Assembly (NCBI GenBank): GCA_025531455.1
Contig: JAMYHL010000096.1
Coordinates: forward strand, 58,132-122,131
Source: Apiotrichum sp. Y4204
Lineage: Eukaryota > Basidiomycota > Tremellomycetes > Trichosporonales > Trichosporonaceae
Reading direction: 5' to 3'
DNA length: 64,000 nt
Every line of letters begins with the position of its first letter. Within the stretch, counting starts at the first letter, position 1. Made by a program: the position numbers and the translations under genes. The notes under the pieces were generated by a model. That model made no database searches. It saw only the letters and a list, made by a program, of their open reading frames with translations, and was not told the origin of the DNA. Shown here one piece after another: positions 1-11,204 of the stretch.

Positions 1-189
1 TCGTCGACACTTGGCTGCCGCGCACATGAACCCGGGACGAGCGACACGATAAGCCACATGAGCTTCGGGCTCGACGTGAAGAACGTTGTGCGCACCGTCC
101 TCCGCGCGGAGAAGGCCGCGTGGGGCGGGCGGACCGGCGACGGCGGCGAGGAGCTCAGCGAGGGCTGGGATCTTATGGAGAATGAGTAG
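1..189 (+). CDS. 3' end of an unknown protein-coding gene (cut by the window edge)
   Basis: Frame 1 is open from the first base to a TAG at 187-189 and encodes about 62 residues ending in an acidic tail (GEELSEGWDLMENE). The part after the internal Met at base 58 (MSFGLDVKNVVRTVLRAEK) looks like a helix. I do not recognise the family, and the upstream part lies outside the window, so no function is proposed. An intron boundary inside the first 57 bases cannot be excluded because the residues before the Met look less protein-like. Confidence 0.5.
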   Translation, partial: SSTLGCRAHEPGTSDTISHMSFGLDVKNVVRTVLRAEKAAWGGRTGDGGEELSEGWDLMENE

Positions 190-471
190 GGATGGCGACA
201 CACGGACAAGCAGCCAAGAGATCGATAGCATTTACAGACTGACACATGTATCGTTTGCATAGCAAGGGGAGAGATGCCCGGCTGACTGTGCGCCCCGATA
301 TCCTCACCATTTACCGTTGTTTTATCTAGTACGCCGTCTTTGATAATCTCATCAGCAGTCTCATTCTCATCCTCTCTTCAAAACATCGTTTTCTCTCTTC
401 CACAACTAATTACAAGCATCTTCCTTCTGCTCTCACATACCACTCACTTTATTATTTCCAACGTTGACAAC

Positions 472-2852
472 ATGTTTAGCTCAATCTGTGGGTGCTCCCG
501 CAAGCGACGCTAACCTCAGACCGCTTTGGCCCGCCCGTGAGGGATGAGTACCGTCGTTGGCAACGTGCCCCCAAGGCCGAGTGCGAGGATAGGAGTGACA
601 TGGAGCTGAAGCCGGCGGGCAGCGAGAAGGACGAGAGGGAGCAGGATCGGGGCGAGGAGGAAGTAGAGACGAGGGCTGGGACTCCTCGGGCCTCGGCAGA
701 GGGCATGGATATCGACGACAACTTCGTCAACAATACCGACCATGAAGGCAGCTTGACATCAGTGGACTCGGTGCATGTCGGCTCGCTGGGACGCGATTCC
801 CCCGACTCCATGCTCAAACACTCGGAGCGCGGCACGACAGCCGACTCGCAACTGGAGGACGAGCGGGGCTTTATGCCAGCGAGGCAAACGTCACTCGAGT
901 CCCGCCACCCCGCGCAGGACTCAGACGGTAGTGACGCTGTCAATCTGCGCAGAAACCGCGAGTCGTCCGCTTTCCCCACGCCGTTCACGCCGTGCACTCC
1001 GGACATGCGGAACGACGACCGGGGCACACCGACCACGGTAGACAGCGGCTCTGACGTTAATGCTACTGACCCCACGGTCTCGCGTGAGTCTGAGGCTCGC
1101 AGCGTGTCCTACGCTGGGAACTGGGCCGAGAACCAGGACGCCCTTCGGGAAAAACGACATCCTGCGCGCCCTGCGCCCGTGATAGAGAATGAGGAGAAAA
1201 TACTCGACGACATGATCGCCGAAGACCCCCGCGAGCGCGCGGCAAGGATGTCCGACACGGAAGAGAATCACGTTGAGGGACACGAGGAGGAGGACGCCAC
1301 TTCCGCTCTAGACATTGACGATGAGGAACGCCCGCCCGCCACCGCTTCAACTGGGCCCACGCCCCCCCGTGGCCTCTGGACGCCCCCCCACTCTCCCACA
1401 GAAGGGAATAGCCCCTCCACTTCCGCAGATACTGGTATAGTGGCATCTCCGGCCGCAATGAGCTTGGACCTCGAGGACCTCGAGGTTTCCGACGAGCCAG
1501 CGGATGATCGGGATGACGAGGACGATTGGAACGCAATTATAAAAGACGAGGATCCCGCGGACGACGAGAGCAGCAACAACAACGGCGAGGGTGCCTTCCG
1601 GGGTATCATCAACGACAACAGCAGCGATAATGACTGCGTCAGTGACTCCGACATGAGCCAGAGCGATGCGGATCCTCGACGCTCACACGAGACGACCAGC
1701 GCCGACTCGGACGACGACGGCTCAGAGAACTCGGACGATGACAGCTCAGACGACTCGGACCGCTGGTCCCTCGCCCGCCGCCTTATGGCCAACCTCGTGC
1801 CCGGCTCCAAGGCTAAAAGCAAAGGGAAACGCAAGGAGAAGCGCAAGGAGGAGGACTCGTCCCCGCCGGCCAAACTCAACTTTTTTAACGACTCTGACAG
1901 CGACTCGGACTCGGACGCCGTCTACGACGACGACGGTAATGTCGTCCCTGGGCTTCGGCGGGGTGTCCCTGGAGACTGCAGCAGCGGCGACAGCAGCAGT
2001 GGCGCCAGCCATCACAGCGGCGACAGCGGCGGTGAGAGTGATGACGAGATGCCTTGTAAAAAGCGCTACAGGACGGACTCTCCCGGTCGTGAGCCATCGC
2101 CCACGGGCTCAGGCTCGTCCACCGTAGGAGACACCTCTTCCGGAGGCTTGCAGGACGGGACACCCGGCGATGCGCCCGACAATGCGCTCGAGCTTGATAC
2201 CGCGCCTGACGAGTCTCCCAACGCCTCCTTGCCGCATGTCACCGTTGGACCCCCGCCCCCAGACGACAACAGTCGCCGGCCGCTGTCTCAATCGGAGCGC
2301 GCCAAAATTCTTCGTGCGTCACTGCGACATTGCAGACTCTACGCTGCTGGCTGTTCCCCTGTGATTAACATCAGACATTCTTCTGGGCAACGTCGAGGAT
2401 GGCGGAGACTGCAAGACCGTCGGGCACATTGCCAGACTGTACCCCGAGCTCGACACAATCAAGAAGATCGCGGCGGCCGTGGGCGTCGTCGACGATGAGG
2501 ACGAGGTTCTTCTGACCATCGAAAAATTCATGCATCACGCCGCGGGGATTGCCGAGAACGGCGGCGTTCTAAACGACAAGAAATTGACGCGACTCGCACC
2601 GCGCGTGCAAGCGGATCTCCTTCGTGCGCACTCCTCTTTTCTGTTCTGTTCTGACACCCAGGCCTGCTTCTCGGCACCCACGAGCCCACGCTGCCCGCTG
2701 GCGACCACCTCCAGCGGCTGCACGGAATGAAGTGGCACGACATTGCGGCGTGGGTTGGCGCCGCGAGCGCGGATGCGGTCCGGCTGTGGGTTGCGAGGAT
2801 CCGGAAGGCGCTGCCAGAGGCCGTGGCGCGGGGCCAGAGTCTGAAGCTCTAG
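472..2852 (+). CDS. Acidic low-complexity protein with conserved C-terminal tail (tandem paralogue A)
   Basis: The model has four exons: 472-487, 520-2313, 2375-2623 and 2662-2852, giving 749 residues. ATG 472 was chosen because a 32-nt intron (488-519, branch CTAAC) joins it in frame to the long exon, which has no good ATG of its own near its 5' end. Residues 1 to about 600 are very acidic and Ser/Asp-rich, with repeated SDSD and DDD runs, an MDIDD motif and Pro-rich patches. The last 150 residues look folded, and the final 63 (starting LLLGT, then W-H-D-I) resemble the tail of the next gene downstream, with the same intron phase and the same last-exon length (191 nt). A nuclear scaffold or chromatin-type role would fit the composition but is only a guess; I recognise no domain. 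Confidence 0.75.
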
Positions 2853-3318
2853 GTATAAAGTATCGCTCGAGAAGAATTGGATCGATGGGCAGAGAGCTTT
2901 CCACGGGATATAGGATAAAATTGTAAGAAATCGTTGAAAATCATGAAAAATCAGTGTCATCCTTGAGAACTGTAGCGACGAGAGATTGGCAGCAGTCGCG
3001 GCCGTGACGGGCCAGATTGACTTCGTGAGAACAAGAGATCTCCATTCTCATCTTCTCGTCACATATTGCGTACTCGAAGGAACTCACACATCGGGGCGCA
3101 CGTCGGGGCACAAGACGCTAAACAGGCGTGGGAAGGGGTACAACATGGGATGAGGGATGTGGTTGAGGACGGGAACGAGGGTGTGCTCACCTTATTTGAC
3201 GGATCGGATCCCACATACTGACAAAGTCTCACGCAACTCCTCTTCTTCTCAGTCCTGTCTTTATCTATTTTTCTTCTCTCCGCTTTTTTCTCCCATCTCT
3301 TCTCGTCCTTGCCAACCC
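2853..3318. other. Intergenic region between the two tandem paralogues
   Basis: This 466-bp stretch has no supported gene. The last 100 bases before ATG 3319 are a CT-rich tract (TCTTCTTCTC and similar) typical of fungal 5' leaders, so it should hold the promoter of the downstream paralogue. Confidence 0.5.
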
Positions 3319-5196
3319 ATGGCCGAACGACTCTTCCTCTCCCGCCCATCTACCCTCACCCCAGGAGCTGACGCCATGGACGTGGACGTCGACGACCCCC
3401 GCGCCGCGACGCCGTCCCGTGGCGGGACCGAGTACCATACCCCGCCTCCACGGTCGCCTCCTCCAGCGCGGTGCGACACGGTCTCGGATGTCGAGGAGGA
3501 GGTGCGCAATGGAACGGCGTCAAAGGAGCCGTGCGAGCCCAGCAAGCCGACCACGACCAACCAGAATCAAAGCCAGAACGAGACGCAGGATCAACCACCC
3601 CAGAGTCAGACCCGCCCAGAGGAAACCCATACCCACGCCCAGGACACAACGCACAAAATCGACTCTTTTGACATTTTCGAGCCTCAACAAGCCCTCCCGC
3701 TGATTCATCGTGGGTCTTCCGCCCGAGTAAGCCAGCTGACAATCTCAGACCCCAAGTCGCGGAAGCAGCGTCAGCGCGGGGGATGGTTCGAGGACTTGTC
3801 CGGCCGGCACGATGACGAGAACGAGGACAGGATGGGGCGTGAGAACGCGCGCACTCACCATTTCGACGTCCCCCGGTATCATGACAACGACGAGCGGTAC
3901 GACGAGCTCGAGCGTGACCGCCACCACGAACGCATCGAGGAGCGCAATCTCGATGACCGGCGTTACGTCGAGCGCCGCGACCGCGACCGTGGCCTTTTTC
4001 GCAACAAGAAGGGAATGCGCCGTGAGGAGCGCCATGAGGAGCGCCATCCCGAAGAGCGCCGCCTCGATCCCCGTGACGAGCGCCGCGAGACACACTACCA
4101 GCGCGGGCTTGAGACTCAGTACCGCCGTCAAGATCAAGATGGGCCACGTGAGGACCACCTTCGCAACGAGCGTCGGCGCCACGGCCAACGTCCCGAGTCT
4201 CAAGAGCGTGATCGCCATCCTCAGTCCGCACGGGAAGATCGCGAGCGCCGCGAGGCTGTTGCCCCGACAGTTCGCCTCCCGGACGCGCGTCGTCTCGAAC
4301 CCGGCATTGACCGCCAACAGCCTGCTCGCCGTGATGACCGACGCGGCCTTCCTGACGAAGGCCGCCGGGACGTACGCCTCGAGGACCTGCGCCGCGACGA
4401 CCTACACCGCGGCGAACAGCGCCGCGACAGCCACCGCCGTCGTGCCGACACGTACCGCGACCGAGACCCTCAGCGGCGTGAAGCCAGTCGCGACGGCCGC
4501 GATACCCGCCGCGATATCCGTGTCGGCGGCGCCGCGGGTGAGACGTCGCGTGCCCGTGCTCACCCCTCGTCAAGCGCCGGTCCCTCGCGCCCCCCCGCGA
4601 ACCGCGCACCCTCCCGCGCGCCCAAACGCCCGGCGGACAGCGACTCGGATATCGAGTACATGGGGTGCAACAAGAAGACGCGGCCAGGTGTCGATGCGAC
4701 CAAGGCGATCAAGACGGAGCCGCGCGATGATGTCAAGACTGTGCGCGAGGAGCGGCGGACCGAAACGCAAGCACCGCAAGCACCACCTGCCCCCAGGAGC
4801 GACAGCGGTGAGCTCCGCGAAATCGAGCCAGGCGAGCGCGGCGGCGGCGGCGCTGGAGCCCACGCCTGCGGCGAGTGCGGGTGTGAGTGCCGCGTGGTCC
4901 GGCGCGAGCCCGGGCGCGGGCGTGGGTCGACGGTACTGTCTCTGCAGGAGCGGCGCAACCTGCTGCGTAAGTTTTAATGACTCGGCCGGTGCTGACTGTG
5001 CCCAGGCGTGCTCCTCGGGACGCCGGCGGCGGCGCGACCGACCAATCCGCTGTCCCACATCCGCCGCGTCCACCCCAACCTCCAGTCTTGGGGCGAGGTT
5101 ACGCGCTACATTGGTGTCGCGCCTGGGAACGAGGAGCGTGTGAGGCAGACGGCGGGGGACATGATGCGTGAGGTGCCCTACTGGGTGCGCAAGTAA
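3319..5196 (+). CDS. Arg/Glu-rich low-complexity protein with conserved C-terminal tail (tandem paralogue B)
   Basis: The model has two exons, 3319-4966 and 5006-5196 (39-nt intron, GTAAGT donor, GCTGAC branch), giving 612 residues. ATG 3319 follows a CT-rich leader; an in-frame ATG at 3157 is less likely. The N-terminus has an MDVDVDD motif and Pro-rich patches. Residues roughly 160-450 are a highly charged Arg/Asp/Glu region with many RDER and HEER-like steps, similar in composition to RNA-processing proteins. The final 63 residues (VLLGT, H-x-x-R-x-H, W, then IG) match the tail of the upstream gene in length, intron position (inside an Arg codon after NLL) and spaced residues. Function is unknown. 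The two genes are most simply explained as an old tandem duplication whose low-complexity parts diverged. Confidence 0.75.
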
Positions 5197-5483
5197 GCCA
5201 GTCGAGTGCGCAAGTAGGTGCATGCCGCCGGGATATGATGGAAGAATGGTAGTGGATACGATTGATAAGTGTTACCAGAGCATGCATGTGTTTGTATGAT
5301 CAACGGCCAGGTCAGTCAGTTGGTCACGATCAGTGAGACATCGTGAATAATATCATCTCTGGAACAGTCCTATGGAGTATAAACTACCTAGGCAGATGCG
5401 GTGCATAAAGGGGCGCAGCTCAGAGTCCATCTGTGCGCCAATGTCCGAGGTATGTATGTGCTGTGCATTGTGGCGTGAGAGGT

Positions 5484-8400
5484 TTAGAGGCGCTGGGGCG
5501 CTGCGGGGGCCTGAAATGTCAGTGGAGGAAACGTTTGCTGGCTCTCTGCTCGACTTACAGCTCCGGGAGGAAGATGAGAAGATGCCGATGTCGGGCTGGA
5601 CACGCCGTAGCGGCCAGATGACGGGCGGCGGTTGTGTTGCCGTGCAACGCGGCGGACGGGGTCCTGGGCGTTGGCGGGTGCCACGACGCCGGGGTCCACC
5701 AGGGAAACACCGCGCGAGGTGGGCGGGGACTGAGCATAGCGCTGCGGCCGCGATGGGGTGCCATAAGGGTCGTCATATTCTGCGTTGTAGGCGGCATTGT
5801 AGGCCCCGGAGCTCGCGCTCGGGGTCTGGTGGAGCATGGGCTGCTCCTCCTCGTAGAATGCGGTGGTGCTTGCCACTGGCGAGCGCCGTGTCGAGTAACC
5901 AGACTCTGACGATCCCGATGCGTCATTCATGCGGCCGCCAGGGCTCAGGTACGACGATGGGGGCTCGTAATCCGCAGGGTTCGCGACGTACTGCTGTCCG
6001 CGAGCAGCCTGCTGATCCGGGTTCAGTCCGCTGTTGAAGGTTTCGCTGGTGGATACAAGCGAGTGGCGGTGGTGGGCCTTCGAGTTGCCGGGCGAGCTGG
6101 AGCGGTGGATCACGTCATAGTAAGAGTCGCGCGACGAGGTTCCCTCGCGCCAGCGACGCTCGCGCTCAAACTCGATCCAGCGCTTCATGACGATGTGCGA
6201 AGAGTCGAACACACCCTCCTTGTCGCCGTGGGCCTCGGTAGCCTTGGTCTCACCCTCGACCTTACGGGTCTCACCCCAGGAGAAGTCGTCCATGTGCCAG
6301 AACGAGTAGGCGGGGAGGATAAAGTTCCAAACGGGAAGCGAGAGAAGGTAGATCAACATCCAGCCGACGTAGACGATCTTGCGCGACGTGACGACGATGA
6401 GCACACCGGGCAGACCGAGAATGAACGCAAGCAGGATAAGCGAAATGATCGGCTTGTCGAGGTGGGTAACCGACTTGGGAATGATGGTAATGAACAGGAC
6501 GTAGAGCGTGAACGAGATGGCGGCGGGGAGGACGAGAGTACCGACGAGATCCATGAAGACGACGAACTGCATCGAGAAGCAGAACGTACCACAGAGGTCG
6601 CGGACAAGCATGAGCTCGAAGAGGTTGTGAATAGTCGAGTTAATCCAACGACGACGCTGCGAGAGTAGAATCTTGAATGTGTCGGGGACGATCGTCTTGC
6701 AAACGGCCTGCGGGCAGAAGACCATCTTACGCTTGGGGAAGGTCTTGAGCATGAGTGTCGAGAGATAACGGTCTTCTCCGAGAAGGAGCAGGTTCTTCTT
6801 GTGCAGCGTGTCGACAATGTTCTCCGAGTAGTGCTCAACAATGTCGGGGTTGGCGAGAATCGGCACCCAGTAGCCCGAGGCACCCTTCGGCGACTTGATG
6901 CGGTACATGGAGAAACATCCGGGCAGACAGGTGACACCACCAAAGACGGACTCGAATGCCTTGGTAGAGTGGTGCGAAATGTAGTACTCAAACACTGGCT
7001 GTTAGTCGGATGATAACCATACACTGTGGAGAACTCACCTTGAATCATCGTCACCCAGGTCTCGCGCTTGTTGGCAATCTTAGTCTCACCACAGAGACCC
7101 ATAATCTCAGTGTCGTTCACCATGCAGGCGTTCATGCGGGAAAGCGAGTCGGGGAACACCTTGGTATCGGCGTCCACACAGAGCATGGTCTCGTACTTGT
7201 CGGGCGTGACACCGGTGCAGCGCCAGATAGAGTTGAAGAACTCGTACTCGAATGTCGTCATGCGCTCGTCAAACATGACCTTCTGAAGGAACGACATGAC
7301 GACAATCTGCGAGTCACGCTTTCCACGATTACCGGGCTTGGCCTCGTTGCGCTCAAGAGGGTTACCCGTCTTGGCGACGAGAACAATCGGGATACGCTGC
7401 TGCTTCGAGGGCTCGACAGTGTCGTTGTCATACGCGTAGAAGCCGGCAAAGACCTTGGCCATGTTGTGGCGCTTGTGGCCGTCGGCAATGGCAACATACG
7501 AGTGGGCCTCGACCTCCTGCTCGGGAACAACCAGGTCCTTCATCATGCTGAGCACAATGTCGGGGGTGTACTGTTTGGAACCAGAGCCACGGACCATGCC
7601 GTCACACACAACGAGGATGAGCTTGTGGCTGTTAGGGTAGTCGGTCGTTGCGATAGAGTCGAGCGTGGTGCGGAGACCCTCAATAGACTCCGAGTAGGCA
7701 GTGACAAGACAGATCGTGTGGACAAGCGGGTAGCCAAAGGGCTCAAACTCAGGGCCAGGCTGGGGAATGACGTTTGTAAGTGGCCAGGGGCAGCTGCCCG
7801 AGTTGGCATAGAGCGAGTCGGATCCAAACGGAAGCGAGGTCGACGAGTGGGAGCCACGGAGCATGGGCGAGCCAGGGGGAGTGTCACGAGCACGGAGCGC
7901 ACCGCCGTACACACTCGAGTCGCCGCCACGGCGGGGCACTTCGAGATTCTGCATGGTGTTGGAGCGCGAGTTTACCATCTTGGTCTCAGCCTTGGAGAAA
8001 CGCGACTGGGTCGGGAGGAAGTGGCTGCGCTTTGGGGGACGCAGGTTGGTGCTTTCCCTGGCATTCGGGCGGAGGTGACCGGGGGCCGCTTTGTAAATGT
8101 CGTCTGTCCAGTTTTCAATCTCTTCGGAACGCTTCATGCGGTCCTTGTAGCTCTCATTCTGGAAGTTGCCCATCCGCCAGCTGAGGAACCAACCGAAGTA
8201 AAGGGCCATGACGAACTTTATCAACACGGCACCGAGAATGAACACGAGCGAGAGGTAGAGCACAATCTCAGAGGCGACGCAGCCAATCGTCTTGCTGTCG
8301 ACATAGCCGACACGAATAATGTCGCTAAGACACTTGCCATAGTCGTCAATGCCGGCACGGTTCATGAGCATGGTCGCGTCGCGGTTGTTGTACGAAGCAT

Positions 8401-9808
8401 TTCCGTTCTTCAGGTGCTCGAAAAAGTCGGGGAACTTGACAAAGGTGGGATCGAGCCATTGGAGAAGGGAGAGGTCGAGAACAGCACTGATGTTAGAATA
8501 GAACGGCTTGTCAGAACTCACCCCCTGTAGACGGTCAGAGGCCTGGTCGTGGTCCTGACCTGGTCCCAGGTGTAGTAGACAGTGCCCATCTGGTCAACGA
8601 CCTTCTTCTCATGGAAGTAGGCGCGGGCCTCGTTGGACAGATGGCACCACTTGGGTGAGTCGTATCCAGTGGCATTGACCTGTTCCCAGGACAGCAGGGG
8701 GCGGGGGGTGCACGGGAAGTACCAGCTCATGGCCTTTCCGCCGTCAGTCGCGTACTGCGAAGGGTACTGGGGACCGGCCGACAGGATGCCGAAGCAGTTC
8801 TTGTTGACCTCGGTCTGGAACATGAACGAGAGATCCATGCCGCCGACGGCCCACTGGTCCGAGTAGAGAGGGTTAACGGTGCCGTTGAAGATGGTCGACC
8901 CATCGACAATGGGGTGCTCAAAGGCAGCCAGCTCGTACGAGTGGCCGTTGACGACGACTGTGACATTGTTGACCCTCTCCGGAGTGATACGAAGCGGCTG
9001 ACGACCGCAGACAGTCTGGGTAAATCCAAAAGTGACGAAACCGACAATAGCCATGAGACAGGCACAGATGAAGACGATACCCATCTTCTCTCGCCACGCA
9101 CGCTGTGCCTCTGGCGTCTTTTTGCGAAACACCTTGGAGATGATAAAGTTGGGGATCCAGCAGGTGATCACAAAGCAGTAGATCATCCAGGCGTCAATGG
9201 GGCCAGGAGCAATGCCAGAGCAGCAGCCACGGGATTTAGGAGGAGTGGGAGGAGCAGTCGCTGATGCCTGGCTTGGCCGGGGGTGAGCACGAGACGCCTT
9301 GCGGCGGATGGTCGCTCCGCGCTTGAAGAGGTTCAGACCAGACTCGTTGGTGTTCTCATCCGTGTCACGACCAAGGACCGACTTGCCACGACGAAGGCCG
9401 GGGGCACCACCCTGACGGGGTGCGTACGGGCGGTTACCGGTAGCTGTGTGTGAGAGGGAGACGCGGAGGAAAAGACGGTGAGAGGCCACACAGCTGACTG
9501 CACTTACCACTTGGGTGGACGCGGACGGCCTCCTCTGCAGCGTGCTCGCGATAGTGAAAATGGCGGTGGCCCGGCTCGATGCGCTCACGCTCGGGACGAA
9601 CCATCGACTTTTTCCGCCTGACATCGGCGCCCGCAGCAGAGAAGCCAGGGTAGCCAGCCTCTTCGTAACCGAGCGTTGGGACGTTGGACTGGGAACCCAT
9701 CGAGTCCTTGGTGGGGACGGTCGGCGCCTGCGCCGGGCGCTGGACTCGACTACCCTGCTGCCAGTCATCCTCAAAGGAGATGTTCTGCTGAAAGGGAGGG
9801 CGTGACAT
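5484..9808 (-). CDS. Class IV chitin synthase
   Basis: A processive GT2 enzyme of the plasma membrane that polymerises UDP-GlcNAc into chitin. Exons on the minus strand are 9808-9508, 9443-8522, 8486-7039 and 6994-5484 (introns 64, 35 and 44 nt), giving 1,393 residues. The N-terminus has a disordered segment with an EDDW motif (about 13-16), then two membrane spans in exon 2. The catalytic domain shows DADTK (about 846), GEDRYL (about 963) and the product-binding QRRRW signature (about 1003), followed by a cluster of membrane spans and a disordered Ser/Pro/Gln-rich tail of about 250 residues. The domain order and the QRRRWINST context fit class IV (Chs3-type) enzymes, which in basidiomycete yeasts feed chitosan formation. 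There is no myosin head, so classes V and VII are excluded. It converges with the upstream paralogue pair, 287 bp away. Confidence 0.95.
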
Positions 9809-10496
9809 GAGTGGGGGTGGGGATGGGTGGAGAGATGGGGGTAAGGGCGGGGAAGTGGTAAATCGAGGTGGGTAGTTCTACAGGTACAGTGTTTGTCGTC
9901 CTGGAGAGTCGTCTATGCCTGCATGGTCCGTAGGGTTCGTGAAGAGAGAGAGAGAGAACTGGGGAGTATCTGTCGGTGCAGTCGAGAGGAATCTGAAGGG
10001 TGTGAGCAACCGCGGTCGTGATTGGGAGGAGGATGCGAAAGGCTCGGCGTGGGGAGAGGTTGGGTGGAAGAGCTGTGTGTGGATTGCGTGAGAGGTGTGA
10101 TGTGGAGTGTGACAAAAATGGCTCCCCTGGTGCGAATGGCAATGGCAATGACTGTGTGAATGGTGGTGGAGACGAAGAGATGTGTGTCTTTCAATACCAG
10201 ATGTTTGTGAATGAACGAGTTGGCGCGCAGCAGTAACAAGACAAGGCGGTGTTTGTGCTCTTTTGCTCTTGGCCCGACACACCGGACTAGTCTGAATCCG
10301 CCGCCGAGTGAAACAGTCTTTCTCTGCCAATTCCAGACCACACGGTACAGCCTGCGCGGTGCTGCTGATGACGACGGAGAGGCTGGATGGGTGGTGGGAT
10401 GCGCGGGGTGCCGATGGGATGCAAGCGTGCAAAGATGATGCGCGCGCGCCATTGATCGGGCCAGAGAAAATGAAGCCCGAGCAAGCACCCCGGTAA

Positions 10497-10518
10497 GGGG
10501 GGGGGGGGGGGGGGGGGG
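10497..10518. repeat. G22 homopolymer
   Basis: An uninterrupted run of 22 G on the plus strand lies 690 bp upstream of the chitin synthase start. It could form a G-quadruplex or be length-variable; the exact count may also be affected by sequencing error. Confidence 0.9.
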
Positions 10519-11184
10519 TGGCAAGGGAAGGAGGATAGAGAACGCACCCTGCTGTTTTCTTTACAGCTGTTGCGCGCTGCTGGGCCGGATTTTATCTCTT
10601 GAACCGTGCGGTGAATCGATGCTGCCGGGGGAAGGAAGGAAAGGGGGGAAAGAGGGACCGAGGGGGAGAGGGAGAGACGGAGACGGAGGGGAAGAGGGTG
10701 GTGGTGATGGTCGGGACTGTTGTTGTGGTGGTGGAGAGGAAGAAAGTGATGGCGTAGAAGAGAATGGTGCAGGTACAAAGCAGAACAAATTGCCTTGGTG
10801 GCCAGAGAGAGACAGAGCACCCAGAGAGCTGAGAGGGAGGGATGAAAATGGTAACGCCCACAAGAAACAGACACAGCACACACACACAAAGACACACTAG
10901 CAGTGCGCAGGGGCAGTGACTGACTGTAGGTAGACTGAATGAATGAGGCTTCCCTCCCCTCCCATGCCAGTCACTACGGGGGGAGGGAGGGGGACCACTA
11001 CTACTACGGTGATGATGCATCTGATGCAGTTTCCTGCTGCCTGCCTTGGGGGATTGACTGCGGACAGCCTGGGGCTCTCGGGTGCAGCACCTGTGTCCAT
11101 TCATTGTCAGGTGCGATGCGCGTCCTCTGCTCGTGCCTCTGTCAAACTGCGAAGAAGGAGCTCTAAGGTGGGGAAGAGCAGAGG

Positions 11185-11204
11185 AAAAAAAAAAAAAAAA
11201 AAAA
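11185..11204. repeat. A20 homopolymer within a purine tract
   Basis: A run of 20 A is followed by GAAGAAGAAAAGG and a purine-rich stretch of about 110 bp. Poly(dA:dT) tracts in fungal promoters usually exclude nucleosomes, so this may be a distal promoter element of the chitin synthase (inference). Confidence 0.85.

Noticed and set aside
3356..4609. Minus-strand open frame opposite the second low-complexity paralogue
   Set aside because: It is an Arg/Gly-rich shadow of the charged repeat region; the plus strand gives a spliced model with a shared tail.
7010..8530. Long plus-strand open frame opposite the chitin synthase
   Set aside because: It is a shadow of GC-rich codon use on the opposite strand; its residues show no family motifs, while the minus strand has clear catalytic signatures.
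10497..10518. G22 run as interstitial telomere
   Set aside because: It is a pure homopolymer with no TTA units.
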